A model generated the notes under the pieces. The model saw only the letters and a list, made by a program, of their open reading frames with translations. It did no database searches and was not told the DNA's origin. This document shows positions 1-8,590 of a DNA stretch of 64,000 nt, piece by piece. Both the position numbers and the translations under genes were made by a program. Each line of letters starts with the position of its first letter. Within the stretch, counting starts at the first letter, position 1. The stretch comes from JAXDMU01 sp963762435 (lineage in GTDB: Bacteria > Pseudomonadota > Alphaproteobacteria > ATCC43930 > CGMCC-115725): NCBI GenBank assembly GCA_963762435.1, contig CAVXLN010000040.1, forward strand, positions 182,918-246,917, in the 5' to 3' direction.

Positions 1-1
1 G

Positions 2-1000
2 CGCGATCTGCTGGCGCTGGCCGGGGTGTCGGTCGATTGCGCCGGCAATGGTGCCGAGGCGCTCGAGCGGCTGACCCATGGCAGCTACGACCTCGTGTTG
101 ATGGACATGCAGATGCCGGTCATGGACGGCATCACGGCGACGCGCGAGATCCGGCGCCAGGAGCGCTTCTCAGGCCTGCCGATCATCGCCATGACCGCCA
201 ATGCGCTGGAACAGGATCGCACGGCCTGCCTTGCCGCCGGCATGACCGACCATATCGGCAAGCCGGTCGATCCGGACGAGCTCTATGCCGTGATCGCGCG
301 CACGCTCGGCGCTCCGGCGCAGCCCGCTGCCAGGCCGGTGCCGGCCGAGAGCGGCGAGAATCCGTTCCGCCACTTCGACGAGCCGGCGGCGCTCCGGCGC
401 ATGCGCGGACGGCGCGACCGGTATGAGGCCTTCCTCACCAAATATCTGAAGGGCCAAGGCAGCCTCATGCTGCGGCTGCGCGCGCAGCTGGCCGAGCCCG
501 ATCTCGCCGCGGCCGAGCGGGAAGCGCATACGGCCAAAGGGTTGGCCGCCACGCTCGGCGCCGAAGCGACCACGCGCGCCGCCGAGCTGCTCGAAACGGC
601 GATCCATCGCGGTGCGGCACCAGAAAGCCTTGGCACCGCACTCGCCGGGCTCGAGCAGGCGCTCGAGCCGCTGCTTGCGGAAATCGAAGAGATGCTGGCC
701 CGCACCGCGGCGCCGAAGGCGGACGAGCCCGCGCGGCGCTTGTCGCCGGCCGATGCCGTGGTGGCGCTGGGCCCGCTCATCGCACTCCTGGCCGATGACG
801 ATCCCGACGCCCAAGGCCTGTGGCACGACCAGGCCGGCAGCCTGATGGCCGTGCTCGAGGGCGAGGTCTTCGTCGCCGTCGCGACCGCGATCGAGGCGTT
901 CGATTTCGACAAGGCTCATGCCGTGCTGACCAAGGCGCTGCAGCGGATCGAGTCGGATGCCGCCGCTGCGGAGCCGGTCCGGGTCAAGGGTGCGGCGTGA
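2..1000 (+). CDS. Hybrid sensor kinase C-terminus (receiver + HPt), 5' partial
   Basis: The gene enters from outside the window, and the reading frame is open from base 2. About 333 residues remain. The first 90 form a CheY-like receiver domain with the phospho-acceptor Asp in LMDMQMPVMDG (about residue 35) and a conserved Lys in HIGKPVD. A helical histidine-phosphotransfer region follows, with the likely phospho-His in EAHTAKGLAATLG (about residue 176). This order is typical of the C-terminal end of a hybrid histidine kinase that relays phosphate to a separate regulator. The stop codon overlaps the start of the HD-GYP regulator (TGATG), so the two are probably co-translated partners. The sensor and kinase core lie upstream and cannot be assessed. 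Confidence 0.85.
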   Translation, partial: RDLLALAGVSVDCAGNGAEALERLTHGSYDLVLMDMQMPVMDGITATREIRRQERFSGLPIIAMTANALEQDRTACLAAGMTDHIGKPVDPDELYAVIARTLGAPAQPAARPVPAESGENPFRHFDEPAALRRMRGRRDRYEAFLTKYLKGQGSLMLRLRAQLAEPDLAAAEREAHTAKGLAATLGAEATTRAAELLETAIHRGAAPESLGTALAGLEQALEPLLAEIEEMLARTAAPKADEPARRLSPADAVVALGPLIALLADDDPDAQGLWHDQAGSLMAVLEGEVFVAVATAIEAFDFDKAHAVLTKALQRIESDAAAAEPVRVKGAA

Positions 1001-2115
1001 TGGACGGCGCCATGCTCGACCGCCAGCTCGTGCTCGTCGTCGACGACACGCCCGAGAATTTGACGCTGATGGCCGACCTGCTGAGGGGCAGCTACAAGGT
1101 CAAGGTCGCCAATAATGGCGAGAAGGCGCTCCGGATCGCCGCCTCGGACCCGCGGCCCGACCTCATCCTGCTCGATGTCATGATGCCCGGGCTCGACGGC
1201 TACGAGGTGTGCCGGCGGCTGAAAGCCGATCCCGGGACGCGCGACATTCCAGTCGTGTTCCTGACCGCCAAGGTCGAGGCCGAGGATGAGCAGGCCGGGC
1301 TCGAGCTCGGTGCCGTCGATTACGTGACCAAGCCGATCAGCCCGCCGGTCGTGCTGGCACGCGTGCGCAATCATCTGATGCTCAAGGACATGTCGGACTT
1401 CCTGCGCGACAAGAACCTGTTCCTGGAAGCCGAGGTGGCGCGGCGGACGCGCGAGGTGAACGCCATCCAGGATGTGACCATCCTCAGCATGGCCTCGCTC
1501 GCCGGCACGCGCGACAACGAGACCGGCGCCCATATCCGCCGGACCCAGCATTATCTCAAAATGCTGGCCGAGGCGCTGTCGCTGCACCCCAAATATGCCG
1601 CCGAGCTGACGGTACCGGTCATCGACCTCCTCTATAAATCGGCACCGCTCCACGATATCGGCAAGGTCGGCATCCCGGATCAGATCCTGTGCAAGCCCGG
1701 ACGCTTGACCGAGGAAGAGTTCGCGGTGATGCGCACCCATACGACGCTCGGCCGCGACGCGATCATGGCGGCCGAGGCGCTCTTGGGCGATATCGATCTG
1801 TCCTTCCTGCGCCATGCGCGCGAGATCGCCTATAGCCATCACGAGAAATGGGACGGTACTGGCTATCCGCTGGGGCTCGCCGGCACGGAGATTCCACTGT
1901 CGGCCCGGCTGATGGCCGTGGCCGATGTCTATGACGCGCTGATCTCGGAACGCGTCTACAAGCCGTCCTTTCCGCATGAGAAGGCTGTCGCCATCATTCT
2001 CGACGGGCGCGGCAAGCATTTCGATCCGGATGTCGTCGATGCCTTCATCCGCATCGCCGGCGATTTCGCCGAGATCGCCCGGCGCTTCGCCGATCCCGAG
2101 ATGGTGGTTGCCTGA
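1000..2115 (+). CDS. Response regulator with HD-GYP phosphodiesterase output
   Basis: A 371-residue protein. The N-terminal receiver domain has an acidic pair (VVDD, residues 14-16), phospho-acceptor Asp near 59 in LLDVMMPG and Lys near 111. The C-terminal HD-GYP domain carries HDIGKVGIPD (from about 218) and HHEKWDGTGYP (280-290), which are the metal-binding HD and GYP signatures. Family members hydrolyse cyclic di-GMP to pGpG or GMP in the cytoplasm. I chose the ATG that overlaps the preceding stop codon because the receiver domain begins right after it. Translational coupling suggests the upstream hybrid kinase controls this enzyme; that pairing is inference. Confidence 0.93.
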   Translation: MDGAMLDRQLVLVVDDTPENLTLMADLLRGSYKVKVANNGEKALRIAASDPRPDLILLDVMMPGLDGYEVCRRLKADPGTRDIPVVFLTAKVEAEDEQAGLELGAVDYVTKPISPPVVLARVRNHLMLKDMSDFLRDKNLFLEAEVARRTREVNAIQDVTILSMASLAGTRDNETGAHIRRTQHYLKMLAEALSLHPKYAAELTVPVIDLLYKSAPLHDIGKVGIPDQILCKPGRLTEEEFAVMRTHTTLGRDAIMAAEALLGDIDLSFLRHAREIAYSHHEKWDGTGYPLGLAGTEIPLSARLMAVADVYDALISERVYKPSFPHEKAVAIILDGRGKHFDPDVVDAFIRIAGDFAEIARRFADPEMVVA

Positions 2116-2219
2116 CGCCCGGGCCGATTGTATAGCCCGTAAGGGGACGCAGACTCCCCGTTAGACGCTTTTCTGTCCAAGCTCTGCTCAATTGGCACCG
2201 CACCGGCGCCGGAGGAGCC

Positions 2220-3569
2220 ATGGGCGTGTCGATTTCCCCGAGCGATCCCGAGATCCCGTTTCGTGACGCCGTCCGTGTGTGGGCGCGTGTCGCGGGCCTG
2301 AGCTTCGGCGGCCCGGCGGCGCAGATCGCCGTGATGCATCGCATCCTGGTCGAGGAGAAGGGCTGGGTCGGCGAGGCGCGATTTCTCCACGCGCTCAATT
2401 ACTGCATGCTGCTGCCGGGGCCGGAGGCGCATCAGCTGGCCATCTACCTCGGCTGGCTGCTGCATCGGACGCGCGGTGGCCTGGTCGCCGGCAGCTTCTT
2501 TGTGCTGCCGGGCGTCGTCACGCTCGGCACGCTCAGCTGGCTCTACGCTCGGTTCGGCGATCTCGGCATCGTCCAGGCGCTGTTCTTCGGCATGAAGGCG
2601 GCCGTGTTGGCGATCGTGCTCCAGGCACTGGTACGGATCAGCCGAAGGGCGCTTAAAAGTTCGGCGCTCATACTCGTCGCGGCACTCGCCTTCGTCGCCA
2701 TCTTCGGCCTGGGCGTGCCGTTCCCGGCGATCATCATCCTGTCGGCCGCGATCGGCGCCATGGGGTCGCGGCTTCGGCCGGGCTGGTTTGCCGTCAGTGC
2801 CGAGGAGCGTGCCGAACGCACTGACGTTCCGGAGCATCTCCGCCCGTCGCTCGCCCGTTTCATCAAGGTCGCGGTCTTGGGGTTCGGCATTTGGCTGGCG
2901 CCGCTCATTCTGCTCCGGGCCACGCTGGGCGCCGGGAGTGTCTTCACCAGCATCACGGCCTTCAACACCAAGATGGCGGTCGTCACGTTCGGCGGCGCCT
3001 ATGCCATCCTGGCCTATATGGCGCAGCAGGCAGTCGAGACCTATCACTGGCTGCGACCGGAAGAGGTGCTGATCGGGTTGGGCTTCGCCGAGACGACGCC
3101 CGGGCCGCTCATCTGCGTCGTCCAATTCGTGGGCTTCATGGCGGCCTTCCGCCAGCCGGGGGCACTCGATCCGGCGCTGGCCGGTACGCTCGGCGGCCTT
3201 CTTGCCGCCTGGGCGACCTTCGTGCCGTCCTTCATCTGGATCTTCCTGGGCGGCCCCTATATCGAGGCGCTGCGCGGCAATCGGCTGCTGACCGGGGCCT
3301 TGTCGGCGATCACGGCCGCCGTCGTGGGCGTGATCCTCAATCTTTCTCTTTGGTTCGCGCTCCACACGCTGTTCGGCCGGGTCGAGGCGCTGCCCTTTCT
3401 CGGCGGCACCATCGCCCTTCCCATCCTCGGCACGGCCAATATCCCGGCGATCCTGCTTTCCGCCGGAGCGATCGTCGCGATCTTCCGTTTCCGGATCGGC
3501 ATGATCACGACCCTCGCCGCCGGCTCGGCGCTCGGCATTCTCTATCATCTCGCCTTTGCGGCCGGCTGA
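2220..3569 (+). CDS. chrA: Chromate transporter, long bidomain form
   Basis: A 449-residue polytopic membrane protein of the CHR family. Two homologous halves are visible. The first has SFGGPAAQIAVMHR and the CMLLPGPEAHQLAIYLGW signature (residues about 25-90). The second has VTFGGAYAILAYMAQQAV and ETTPGPLICVVQFVGFMA (about 255-310). Family members export chromate, possibly driven by the membrane potential, and confer resistance. The length fits the long-chain form. A GGAGG ribosome-binding site precedes the ATG. The next gene starts directly after the stop, so the two are likely co-expressed. Confidence 0.92.
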   Translation: MGVSISPSDPEIPFRDAVRVWARVAGLSFGGPAAQIAVMHRILVEEKGWVGEARFLHALNYCMLLPGPEAHQLAIYLGWLLHRTRGGLVAGSFFVLPGVVTLGTLSWLYARFGDLGIVQALFFGMKAAVLAIVLQALVRISRRALKSSALILVAALAFVAIFGLGVPFPAIIILSAAIGAMGSRLRPGWFAVSAEERAERTDVPEHLRPSLARFIKVAVLGFGIWLAPLILLRATLGAGSVFTSITAFNTKMAVVTFGGAYAILAYMAQQAVETYHWLRPEEVLIGLGFAETTPGPLICVVQFVGFMAAFRQPGALDPALAGTLGGLLAAWATFVPSFIWIFLGGPYIEALRGNRLLTGALSAITAAVVGVILNLSLWFALHTLFGRVEALPFLGGTIALPILGTANIPAILLSAGAIVAIFRFRIGMITTLAAGSALGILYHLAFAAG

Positions 3570-4310
3570 ATGAGAAGGCTCATCCTCGCTGCATTGCTCG
3601 CCAGCCTCGCCAAGCCGGCGCTGGCCGGGCCACCCTTCGTCACCGACGATCCCGATCCGGTCGAGGAGGGGCATTACGAGATCAATATCGCCGCCATCGG
3701 CCTCGCTCAGAAGAGCGGCACGGCCTCGCCGGCACCGATGGTCGACTCCAATTGGGGCGCCTTGCCGGACGTGCAGCTGCATCTGGGATTCGGCCTCGCC
3801 TATGCCGAAAGCGGCGGCCGGATCGCAGCCGGTTATGGCGATACCGAGCTTGGGATCAAATACCGCTTCATCCATCAGGACGAGGATGGCTGGCAGCCGG
3901 AAGTCGCGATCTATCCGATTGCCGAGCTGCCGACCGGCGATGCCGCGCACGGGCTGGGTGCCGGGCATCCGCAGCTCTTGCTGCCGATCTGGGTCGAAAA
4001 GGATTGGGACCAGTGGTCGAGCTATGGGGGTGCCGGCTATTGGGACAATCAGCATGGCGCCGATCGCAATTACTGGTTCTTCGGCTGGGTTCTGCTGCGC
4101 AAGGTGGCCGATAACCTCCAGCTTGGCGGCGAGCTTTATCGCCAGGGCTCGACCACGGAAGGCGAGCCCGGCACGACCGGCCTCAATCTCGGCGGCACCT
4201 GGGATCTGAGCGAGACCGGGCATATCCTCTTCACGGTCGGCCGCGGGCTCGACCATGCCGATGAGACCGATCGCTTCTCCTTCTATCTCGGATACCAGAT
4301 CACCTTGTAG
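3570..4310 (+). CDS. Outer-membrane beta-barrel-like protein
   Basis: A 246-residue protein with a cleavable signal peptide (MRRLILAALLASLAKPALAG). The mature part alternates polar and aromatic residues in short stretches such as QLHLGFGLAYA, LGIKYRFIHQ and RFSFYLGYQITL, ending in a hydrophobic strand as outer-membrane barrels do. It resembles the family of putative transporters related to MetA-pathway phenol-degradation outer-membrane proteins. The ATG abuts the chrA stop codon, indicating translational coupling. A role in passing anions or metals across the outer membrane for ChrA is only suggested by position. Confidence 0.6.
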   Translation: MRRLILAALLASLAKPALAGPPFVTDDPDPVEEGHYEINIAAIGLAQKSGTASPAPMVDSNWGALPDVQLHLGFGLAYAESGGRIAAGYGDTELGIKYRFIHQDEDGWQPEVAIYPIAELPTGDAAHGLGAGHPQLLLPIWVEKDWDQWSSYGGAGYWDNQHGADRNYWFFGWVLLRKVADNLQLGGELYRQGSTTEGEPGTTGLNLGGTWDLSETGHILFTVGRGLDHADETDRFSFYLGYQITL

Positions 4311-4375
4311 GGCTGCTGGCAGGCCCACGCGATTGCGCTATCATCGCGGCCTTTCTCGGAGAGGACCTAAGGACG

Positions 4376-5350
4376 ATGGTGGATCAGGCGGCGCTGGCGG
4401 CGCGGTATGGCGATATTCTCGACGATGCGACGATCGCCGAGCTGCCCAATCACTACCGCGGCAAGGTGCGCGATAATTACGATCTGCCGGGCGATCGGCG
4501 GCTCATCATCGCGACCGACCGTTTGAGCGCCTTCGACCGGATCCTCACCGCGATCCCGTTCAAGGGCCAGGTGCTGACCCAGATCGCGCGCTATTGGTTC
4601 GAGGCGACGCGCGACCTTTGCCCGAACCATGTGCTGGAATACCCCGATCCCAATGCCGTGCTCGCCCGCCGGCTCCAGATCATGCCGGTCGAGGTGGTGG
4701 TACGCGACTATCTTGCGGGCACGACCTCGACCTCGGTGCTGCAGCTCTACAAGAGCGGCCAGCGCGAGATCTACGGCCATCGCTTTCCCGACGGGATGAG
4801 GCCCAACCAGAAGCTCGCGCGTACCATCATCACGCCGACGACCAAGGCGTTCGATGGCGGCCATGACGAGCCTTTGACCGAAGCGCTCATCCTCGATCGC
4901 GGGCTGCTGACCGAGGCGCAATGGCGTGAAGTCTGCGGCTACGCCTTCGCCCTCTTCGCGCGGGGCCAGAAGATGGCGGCCGAGCGCGGCCTCATCCTGG
5001 TCGACACCAAATACGAGTTCGGCTTGGACGCGGCGGGCCGGATCATCCTCGCCGACGAGATCCATACGCCGGACAGCAGCCGCTACTGGTTCGCCGGCAG
5101 CTATGAGAGCCGGTTAGCGGCCGGCGAGGCGCCCGAGAGCTTCGACAAGGATTTCGTGCGCAGCTGGGTGACCAAGCGCTGCGATCCTTACAAGGACGCG
5201 ATCCCGGAGATTCCGCGCGAGATCGTGGTCGAGGCGGCGCGGATCTATATCGAGGTGTTCGAGACGATCACCGGCCAGAGCTTCGCGCTGCCGCCCGCGG
5301 GCGAGCGCGTGATCGACCGGATCAGGCGGAATCTGGCGCCGTTCTACTAA
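4376..5350 (+). CDS. purC: Phosphoribosylaminoimidazole-succinocarboxamide synthase, long form
   Basis: A 324-residue SAICAR synthetase that joins aspartate to CAIR in purine synthesis, using ATP. Clear family motifs are GKVRDNYDLP near the N-terminus, ATDRLSAFDRIL, VEVVVRDYLAGT, and DTKYEFGLD with ILADEIHTPDSSRYW. The length and the extended C-terminus match the longer fungal Ade1-like/PurC1 subfamily rather than the 240-260-residue bacterial form. A second, short purC lies in the purine cluster at 42959-43723, so this copy is a diverged paralogue outside any purine operon. Upstream is a possible -10 (TATCAT near 4338) and an AGGA-type ribosome-binding site. Confidence 0.93.
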   Translation: MVDQAALAARYGDILDDATIAELPNHYRGKVRDNYDLPGDRRLIIATDRLSAFDRILTAIPFKGQVLTQIARYWFEATRDLCPNHVLEYPDPNAVLARRLQIMPVEVVVRDYLAGTTSTSVLQLYKSGQREIYGHRFPDGMRPNQKLARTIITPTTKAFDGGHDEPLTEALILDRGLLTEAQWREVCGYAFALFARGQKMAAERGLILVDTKYEFGLDAAGRIILADEIHTPDSSRYWFAGSYESRLAAGEAPESFDKDFVRSWVTKRCDPYKDAIPEIPREIVVEAARIYIEVFETITGQSFALPPAGERVIDRIRRNLAPFY

Positions 5351-5433
5351 ACATATGATGCGATACAGGTTCACGGATCGGGTGAAATCGCGCAGTGATT
5401 CCATCCGATCCGATTCGGCTTTTGGTGAGTGTC

Positions 5434-5949
5434 TCAGCAGGCGGCCGCGTTCTTGGCTTTCGACCGGCTGGCAAAGGCGAGTGCCGCGATACCGGGAATC
5501 AGAAGAAGCCACGATGCGGGTTCGGGAACAGTCGACACGTCCGTGATGGTCAGGACGCTTAGGCCGGAGACGATGCTGGGGAGGTCGAAGGTGCCGGTCG
5601 CGAAGCTCAACTCCGGCTTCGTCTCCTCGAACAGGGTCGGACCACCGAACTGGGTAAAGCCGAGCGAGACCTCGTCGATATTGAGGTCTGCGAGGATGGG
5701 GGCCTGGCCGAAATCGATATCGGCCGCAACGCCGGCGACCCCGTTGAAGATGCCGGAGACGTTATCGTAACCGATCTGGTCGCCGATCAGGGACGATTTG
5801 GTGAAGAAGCTCGGCGCAATCGAGGTATCGATGGAGAAGCTCGCGTCGCGCGAACCGGTCAGCGTGAAATCGTAGATATCGGCCTTGGCGGTGCTGGAAA
5901 GCGCGGTAGAGAGCAAGGCCATCGTTGCGAAAGCGGAAAAGCGATTCAT
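5434..5949 (-). CDS. PEP-CTERM sorted exoprotein
   Basis: A 171-residue secreted protein. The N-terminal signal peptide (MNRFSAFATMALLSTALSS, cut near AKA) is followed by a Ser/Thr/Asp-rich region. A C-terminal sorting tag consists of VPEPASWLLL, a hydrophobic helix and a basic end (ASRSKAK). PEP-CTERM tags are recognised by exosortase (EpsH/XrtA) and are linked to exopolysaccharide production. I chose the internal ATG because an AAGGGGA site sits about 8 bases upstream and the signal peptide starts there; a longer start 30 bases upstream lacks one. No exosortase gene is in this window. The middle region matches no domain I recognise. Confidence 0.8.
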   Translation of the reverse strand: MNRFSAFATMALLSTALSSTAKADIYDFTLTGSRDASFSIDTSIAPSFFTKSSLIGDQIGYDNVSGIFNGVAGVAADIDFGQAPILADLNIDEVSLGFTQFGGPTLFEETKPELSFATGTFDLPSIVSGLSVLTITDVSTVPEPASWLLLIPGIAALAFASRSKAKNAAAC

Positions 5950-6198
5950 GATAGAGAATCCCCTTATTACAACCATCACTAGTACAAGGCCGACACCGCT
6001 TCGGACGCAAATTTAGGAAAATTTTTTGAATCGGCTGGCGAGCAGCGGGCCGGATCGGGCGCCGCCGCGCCGGGAATCTCCATACGGCGGCGCTGCCGAG
6101 CGTTACCGTTGTAGCGAAACATCGGGTCCCCGTAATCGAAGCGCGATCTGTCGCGCGCAGCTTTGCTCCGACAGCGGCTGTGAGCGGGATCGGTTCAA

Positions 6199-6747
6199 AT
6201 GAGATGGGTGACGAGAGCGCCCGTATACGAGGTCGACGATGCGCAATTCGAGCTCGACGCCAGGCAGCTCATCAAGAATGTCGAGAAGTGGCAGACCAAA
6301 AGCGATGCGGGCTGGCGCAAGGAATGGAACGCGGACCTCGAAAAGATCCTGAACGAAGCAAATGTCTATAAGCGGCGCGGCGACGACCTGATCAAGCTCG
6401 TCTACAGGCTGGCGGAAGGGCCGGTCGCGCTGATGATTCTGCGGTCTCTGCCCGATTGCTTCAAGATCGAGGATCTGGCGGCGCATGCCGGCGCCAAAGG
6501 CGGGGGCGTCATCATGGTGGAATGGGCAGTCACCCATTCCGAGACGAACGGCAAGAATGGCATCGTCAAGCTGATCGATGCAGCACCCGAAGGATATTAC
6601 ACGGCGATGGGTTTCGAGGATGTCGTCCACCCCGAGATGCGCCTGGTGCCGCGGAACAAGCCCGATCTCTGGACGCTGATCGAGGGCGAGTGGAAACTGA
6701 AAAAATATCTCGCGACCCCGAACTTCCTTGAAGCGATCGCGGACTGA
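6199..6747 (+). CDS. GNAT-like acetyltransferase, putative
   Basis: A 182-residue soluble protein. The N-terminal third is helical and charged. The C-terminal half reads like a GNAT core: GGGVIMVEWAVTHS (beta4), a gap in place of the usual acetyl-CoA loop, GIVKLIDAAPEGYYTAMGFEDV (beta5-alpha4 with the common Y-x-x-M/L-GF motif), and a final strand. The Gly-rich pyrophosphate loop (Q/RxxGxG/A) is replaced by NGKNGIV, which is a weak match, so acetyl-CoA binding is uncertain. It stands alone, convergent with the membrane protein downstream. Substrate unknown. Confidence 0.45.
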   Translation: MRWVTRAPVYEVDDAQFELDARQLIKNVEKWQTKSDAGWRKEWNADLEKILNEANVYKRRGDDLIKLVYRLAEGPVALMILRSLPDCFKIEDLAAHAGAKGGGVIMVEWAVTHSETNGKNGIVKLIDAAPEGYYTAMGFEDVVHPEMRLVPRNKPDLWTLIEGEWKLKKYLATPNFLEAIAD

Positions 6748-6753
6748 GCGGAC

Positions 6754-7446
6754 CTAGCCTACCTGGGCGGCCTTGAGCGAACGGTAGCAGATCACGATGA
6801 GCACGCTCAGGAACGCGCTGCAGATCGATTGCCAGACATAGTCGACGACCGCGGCAGGCAGCGGGTCGAGCGTGAAGGCCAGCGCCAGGCTCACGATCAG
6901 CACGACGATGAACATGACGACCACGACCACAAGGAAAACGCCGAAGAGGCGGAGCCGATTGCCCTTGGTGAGGGCGGCGCTGCGCCCGTAGCTCGCGAAG
7001 GGGCCGATCCGCTCGGCCAGCATGACCGGGGCCGACAGGCAGAACATCAGCAGCAGGATGGTGCCGGGCACGATCAGCAGGATGAAGCCGAAGCCGAGCA
7101 TCAGGCCCAAGAGGAACTGCGCCAGCAGGATCGGCAGGAACCGGACGAGCGATTTGATCAGCGCCGGCCAGAGCCCGACCTTGCCGCCGCCGAGATCGGC
7201 CAGGGTTGCGGCCTGGACCATCAGGGCGGCCAAGAGCGAGGTAAGGGAGCCGGCACCGAGGATCATGAACAGGATCGGCATATCGTCCGGGTTTGGACGG
7301 GGGTGATCGGTGAGCGCCAGCTGGACGATCAGCACCGGCAGGCCACCCACGATCGTCGCCGAGACATAGGCCGGAAAGCAGCGGCCGAAGGTCGATAGCG
7401 CTGCACCCAGCACATTGTCGATCTGAAACGGTACGAGCGATGCCAT
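6754..7446 (-). CDS. Integral membrane protein, unknown function
   Basis: A 230-residue protein with about five or six hydrophobic segments, including VSATIVGGLPVLIVQLAL, LPILLAQFLLGLMLGFGFIL and LFGVFLVVVVVMFIVVLIV. The pattern resembles the loosely conserved DUF-type bacterial membrane proteins related to the glycerophosphodiester phosphodiesterase membrane domain (Gly/Pro kinks such as LIVPGTILLLMF and ER-GPFASYGRSAALTKGNR). No catalytic motif is seen. It is convergent with the GNAT-like gene and follows the low-complexity secreted protein on the same strand, 69 bases downstream of it. Confidence 0.6.
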   Translation of the reverse strand: MASLVPFQIDNVLGAALSTFGRCFPAYVSATIVGGLPVLIVQLALTDHPRPNPDDMPILFMILGAGSLTSLLAALMVQAATLADLGGGKVGLWPALIKSLVRFLPILLAQFLLGLMLGFGFILLIVPGTILLLMFCLSAPVMLAERIGPFASYGRSAALTKGNRLRLFGVFLVVVVVMFIVVLIVSLALAFTLDPLPAAVVDYVWQSICSAFLSVLIVICYRSLKAAQVG

Positions 7447-7515
7447 GGCTGCCCCCGAGAGTCCGTCCGCTGCTCGGCAGAGTGCCGTGCGGCGGACGGA
7501 TTCTCAAGGAGGCGA

Positions 7516-8472
7516 TCAGGCGGCGGCGGTCGTGGCGACCGGCGTGGCCGTGACGGTCGGGGTCGGTGCCGCCGTGGTGGGGGTCGGAGTCGAGCTATCG
7601 TCCGCGGTGTCGCCCGTCGTGTCGCCCGAATCCTGACCGGCAGCCTCGGAGAAGGCGACCTCGGTAATCGTTTCGGTGATGGTGACGCTCGATTCGCTGC
7701 CGCCGGCACCACTGCTCCCCGAGCCACCGGAGGCGTTGGCATTCGCGGACTGGATGCCGCTTTCGGCACTCTGGATTTCGCTCACCGCGTCGCCATAAGC
7801 CTTCTCGGCCTTCTTGGCGATCTCGCGCTCCTTAGGGTTCGGGCTGGTCTCGACAGCCGGCGCATTCTTCTTGAGGTACTTGCCGACCTCGCCGAGGACG
7901 GCCGTGGCGACCTGGAAGAAGGGATCGGTCGAAGGGTCGGGGATCGAGGTGATGTCGCCGGCCTGCAGCTGGTTCTGCTCGGCACCGGCATACTCCTTGA
8001 CCGCGGACTCGACCTCCTTGGCGATCTTGCCGGCGAGCTGAACACCCTTCGGGCCGCCGATGAGCTTGAGGATCTTGAGCTCGTCGAGCGCGTGCTTGAG
8101 CTTTTCCGCCGCCTCCTGCTTGGGGAAGGCGCGAGCTTGGGCGTTGGATGCCTCGACGGTGGCGAGCGCCTTCTGGCCCGGCGTCTCAGCCGAGCCGTCG
8201 GTCGAATCAGCACTCGATGCCGGTTGGCTGCTGCTTGAGGAGGAGGCCGGGCTCGAGGCGGTCGTGCCGTTCTGGACGGCACCATTCTGGATCGAGACCG
8301 AAATATCGACCTCGACGGCGGCGCCGAAGACGTCGCCATTGGCGTTCTGCTGGACGACCGCTGCCTGGGTCTGTTGCTGCAGGCCGAGCGTGCTGCCTTG
8401 CGGGCTCAGCTGGGCATAGAGACTTTGAGCTTGATTGTAGGCAAAGGCGAGCGACGAGGTCGCGGCAACCAT
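7516..8472 (-). CDS. Low-complexity, Ser/Thr/Ala-rich protein of unknown function
   Basis: A 318-residue acidic protein without recognised domains. The N-terminus (MVAATSSLAFAYNQAQSLYAQLSP) is not a classical signal peptide. Residues about 70-95 are a Ser-rich linker. A central helical region (about 100-235, rich in Lys/Glu/Ala) may form coiled coil. The tail is a Ser/Gly linker followed by a long Thr/Pro/Ala repeat-like stretch (TPTPTTAAPTPTVTATP). Linkers of this kind are common in surface or secreted structural proteins, and the lack of a signal would suit a flagellar or type I substrate. That is only a guess. Confidence 0.6.
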   Translation of the reverse strand: MVAATSSLAFAYNQAQSLYAQLSPQGSTLGLQQQTQAAVVQQNANGDVFGAAVEVDISVSIQNGAVQNGTTASSPASSSSSSQPASSADSTDGSAETPGQKALATVEASNAQARAFPKQEAAEKLKHALDELKILKLIGGPKGVQLAGKIAKEVESAVKEYAGAEQNQLQAGDITSIPDPSTDPFFQVATAVLGEVGKYLKKNAPAVETSPNPKEREIAKKAEKAYGDAVSEIQSAESGIQSANANASGGSGSSGAGGSESSVTITETITEVAFSEAAGQDSGDTTGDTADDSSTPTPTTAAPTPTVTATPVATTAAA

Positions 8473-8590
8473 TTTGGTCTCCGTATCCGGTTCAACCGTG
8501 CGTCAAAGCTAGCCCGCTTGTGTCAACGGTTCATTAATGCTTCTGTCGATTTTCGAGCCAAATTTTAGGCGCGCTCTGGTACGGGACGAG

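Noticed and set aside
1956..4328. Very long minus-strand open frame (790 codons) across chrA and its partner
   Set aside because: It lies antisense to two well-supported genes and is rich in Arg, His, Asp and Gly without any domain, as expected from the codon bias of high-GC DNA.
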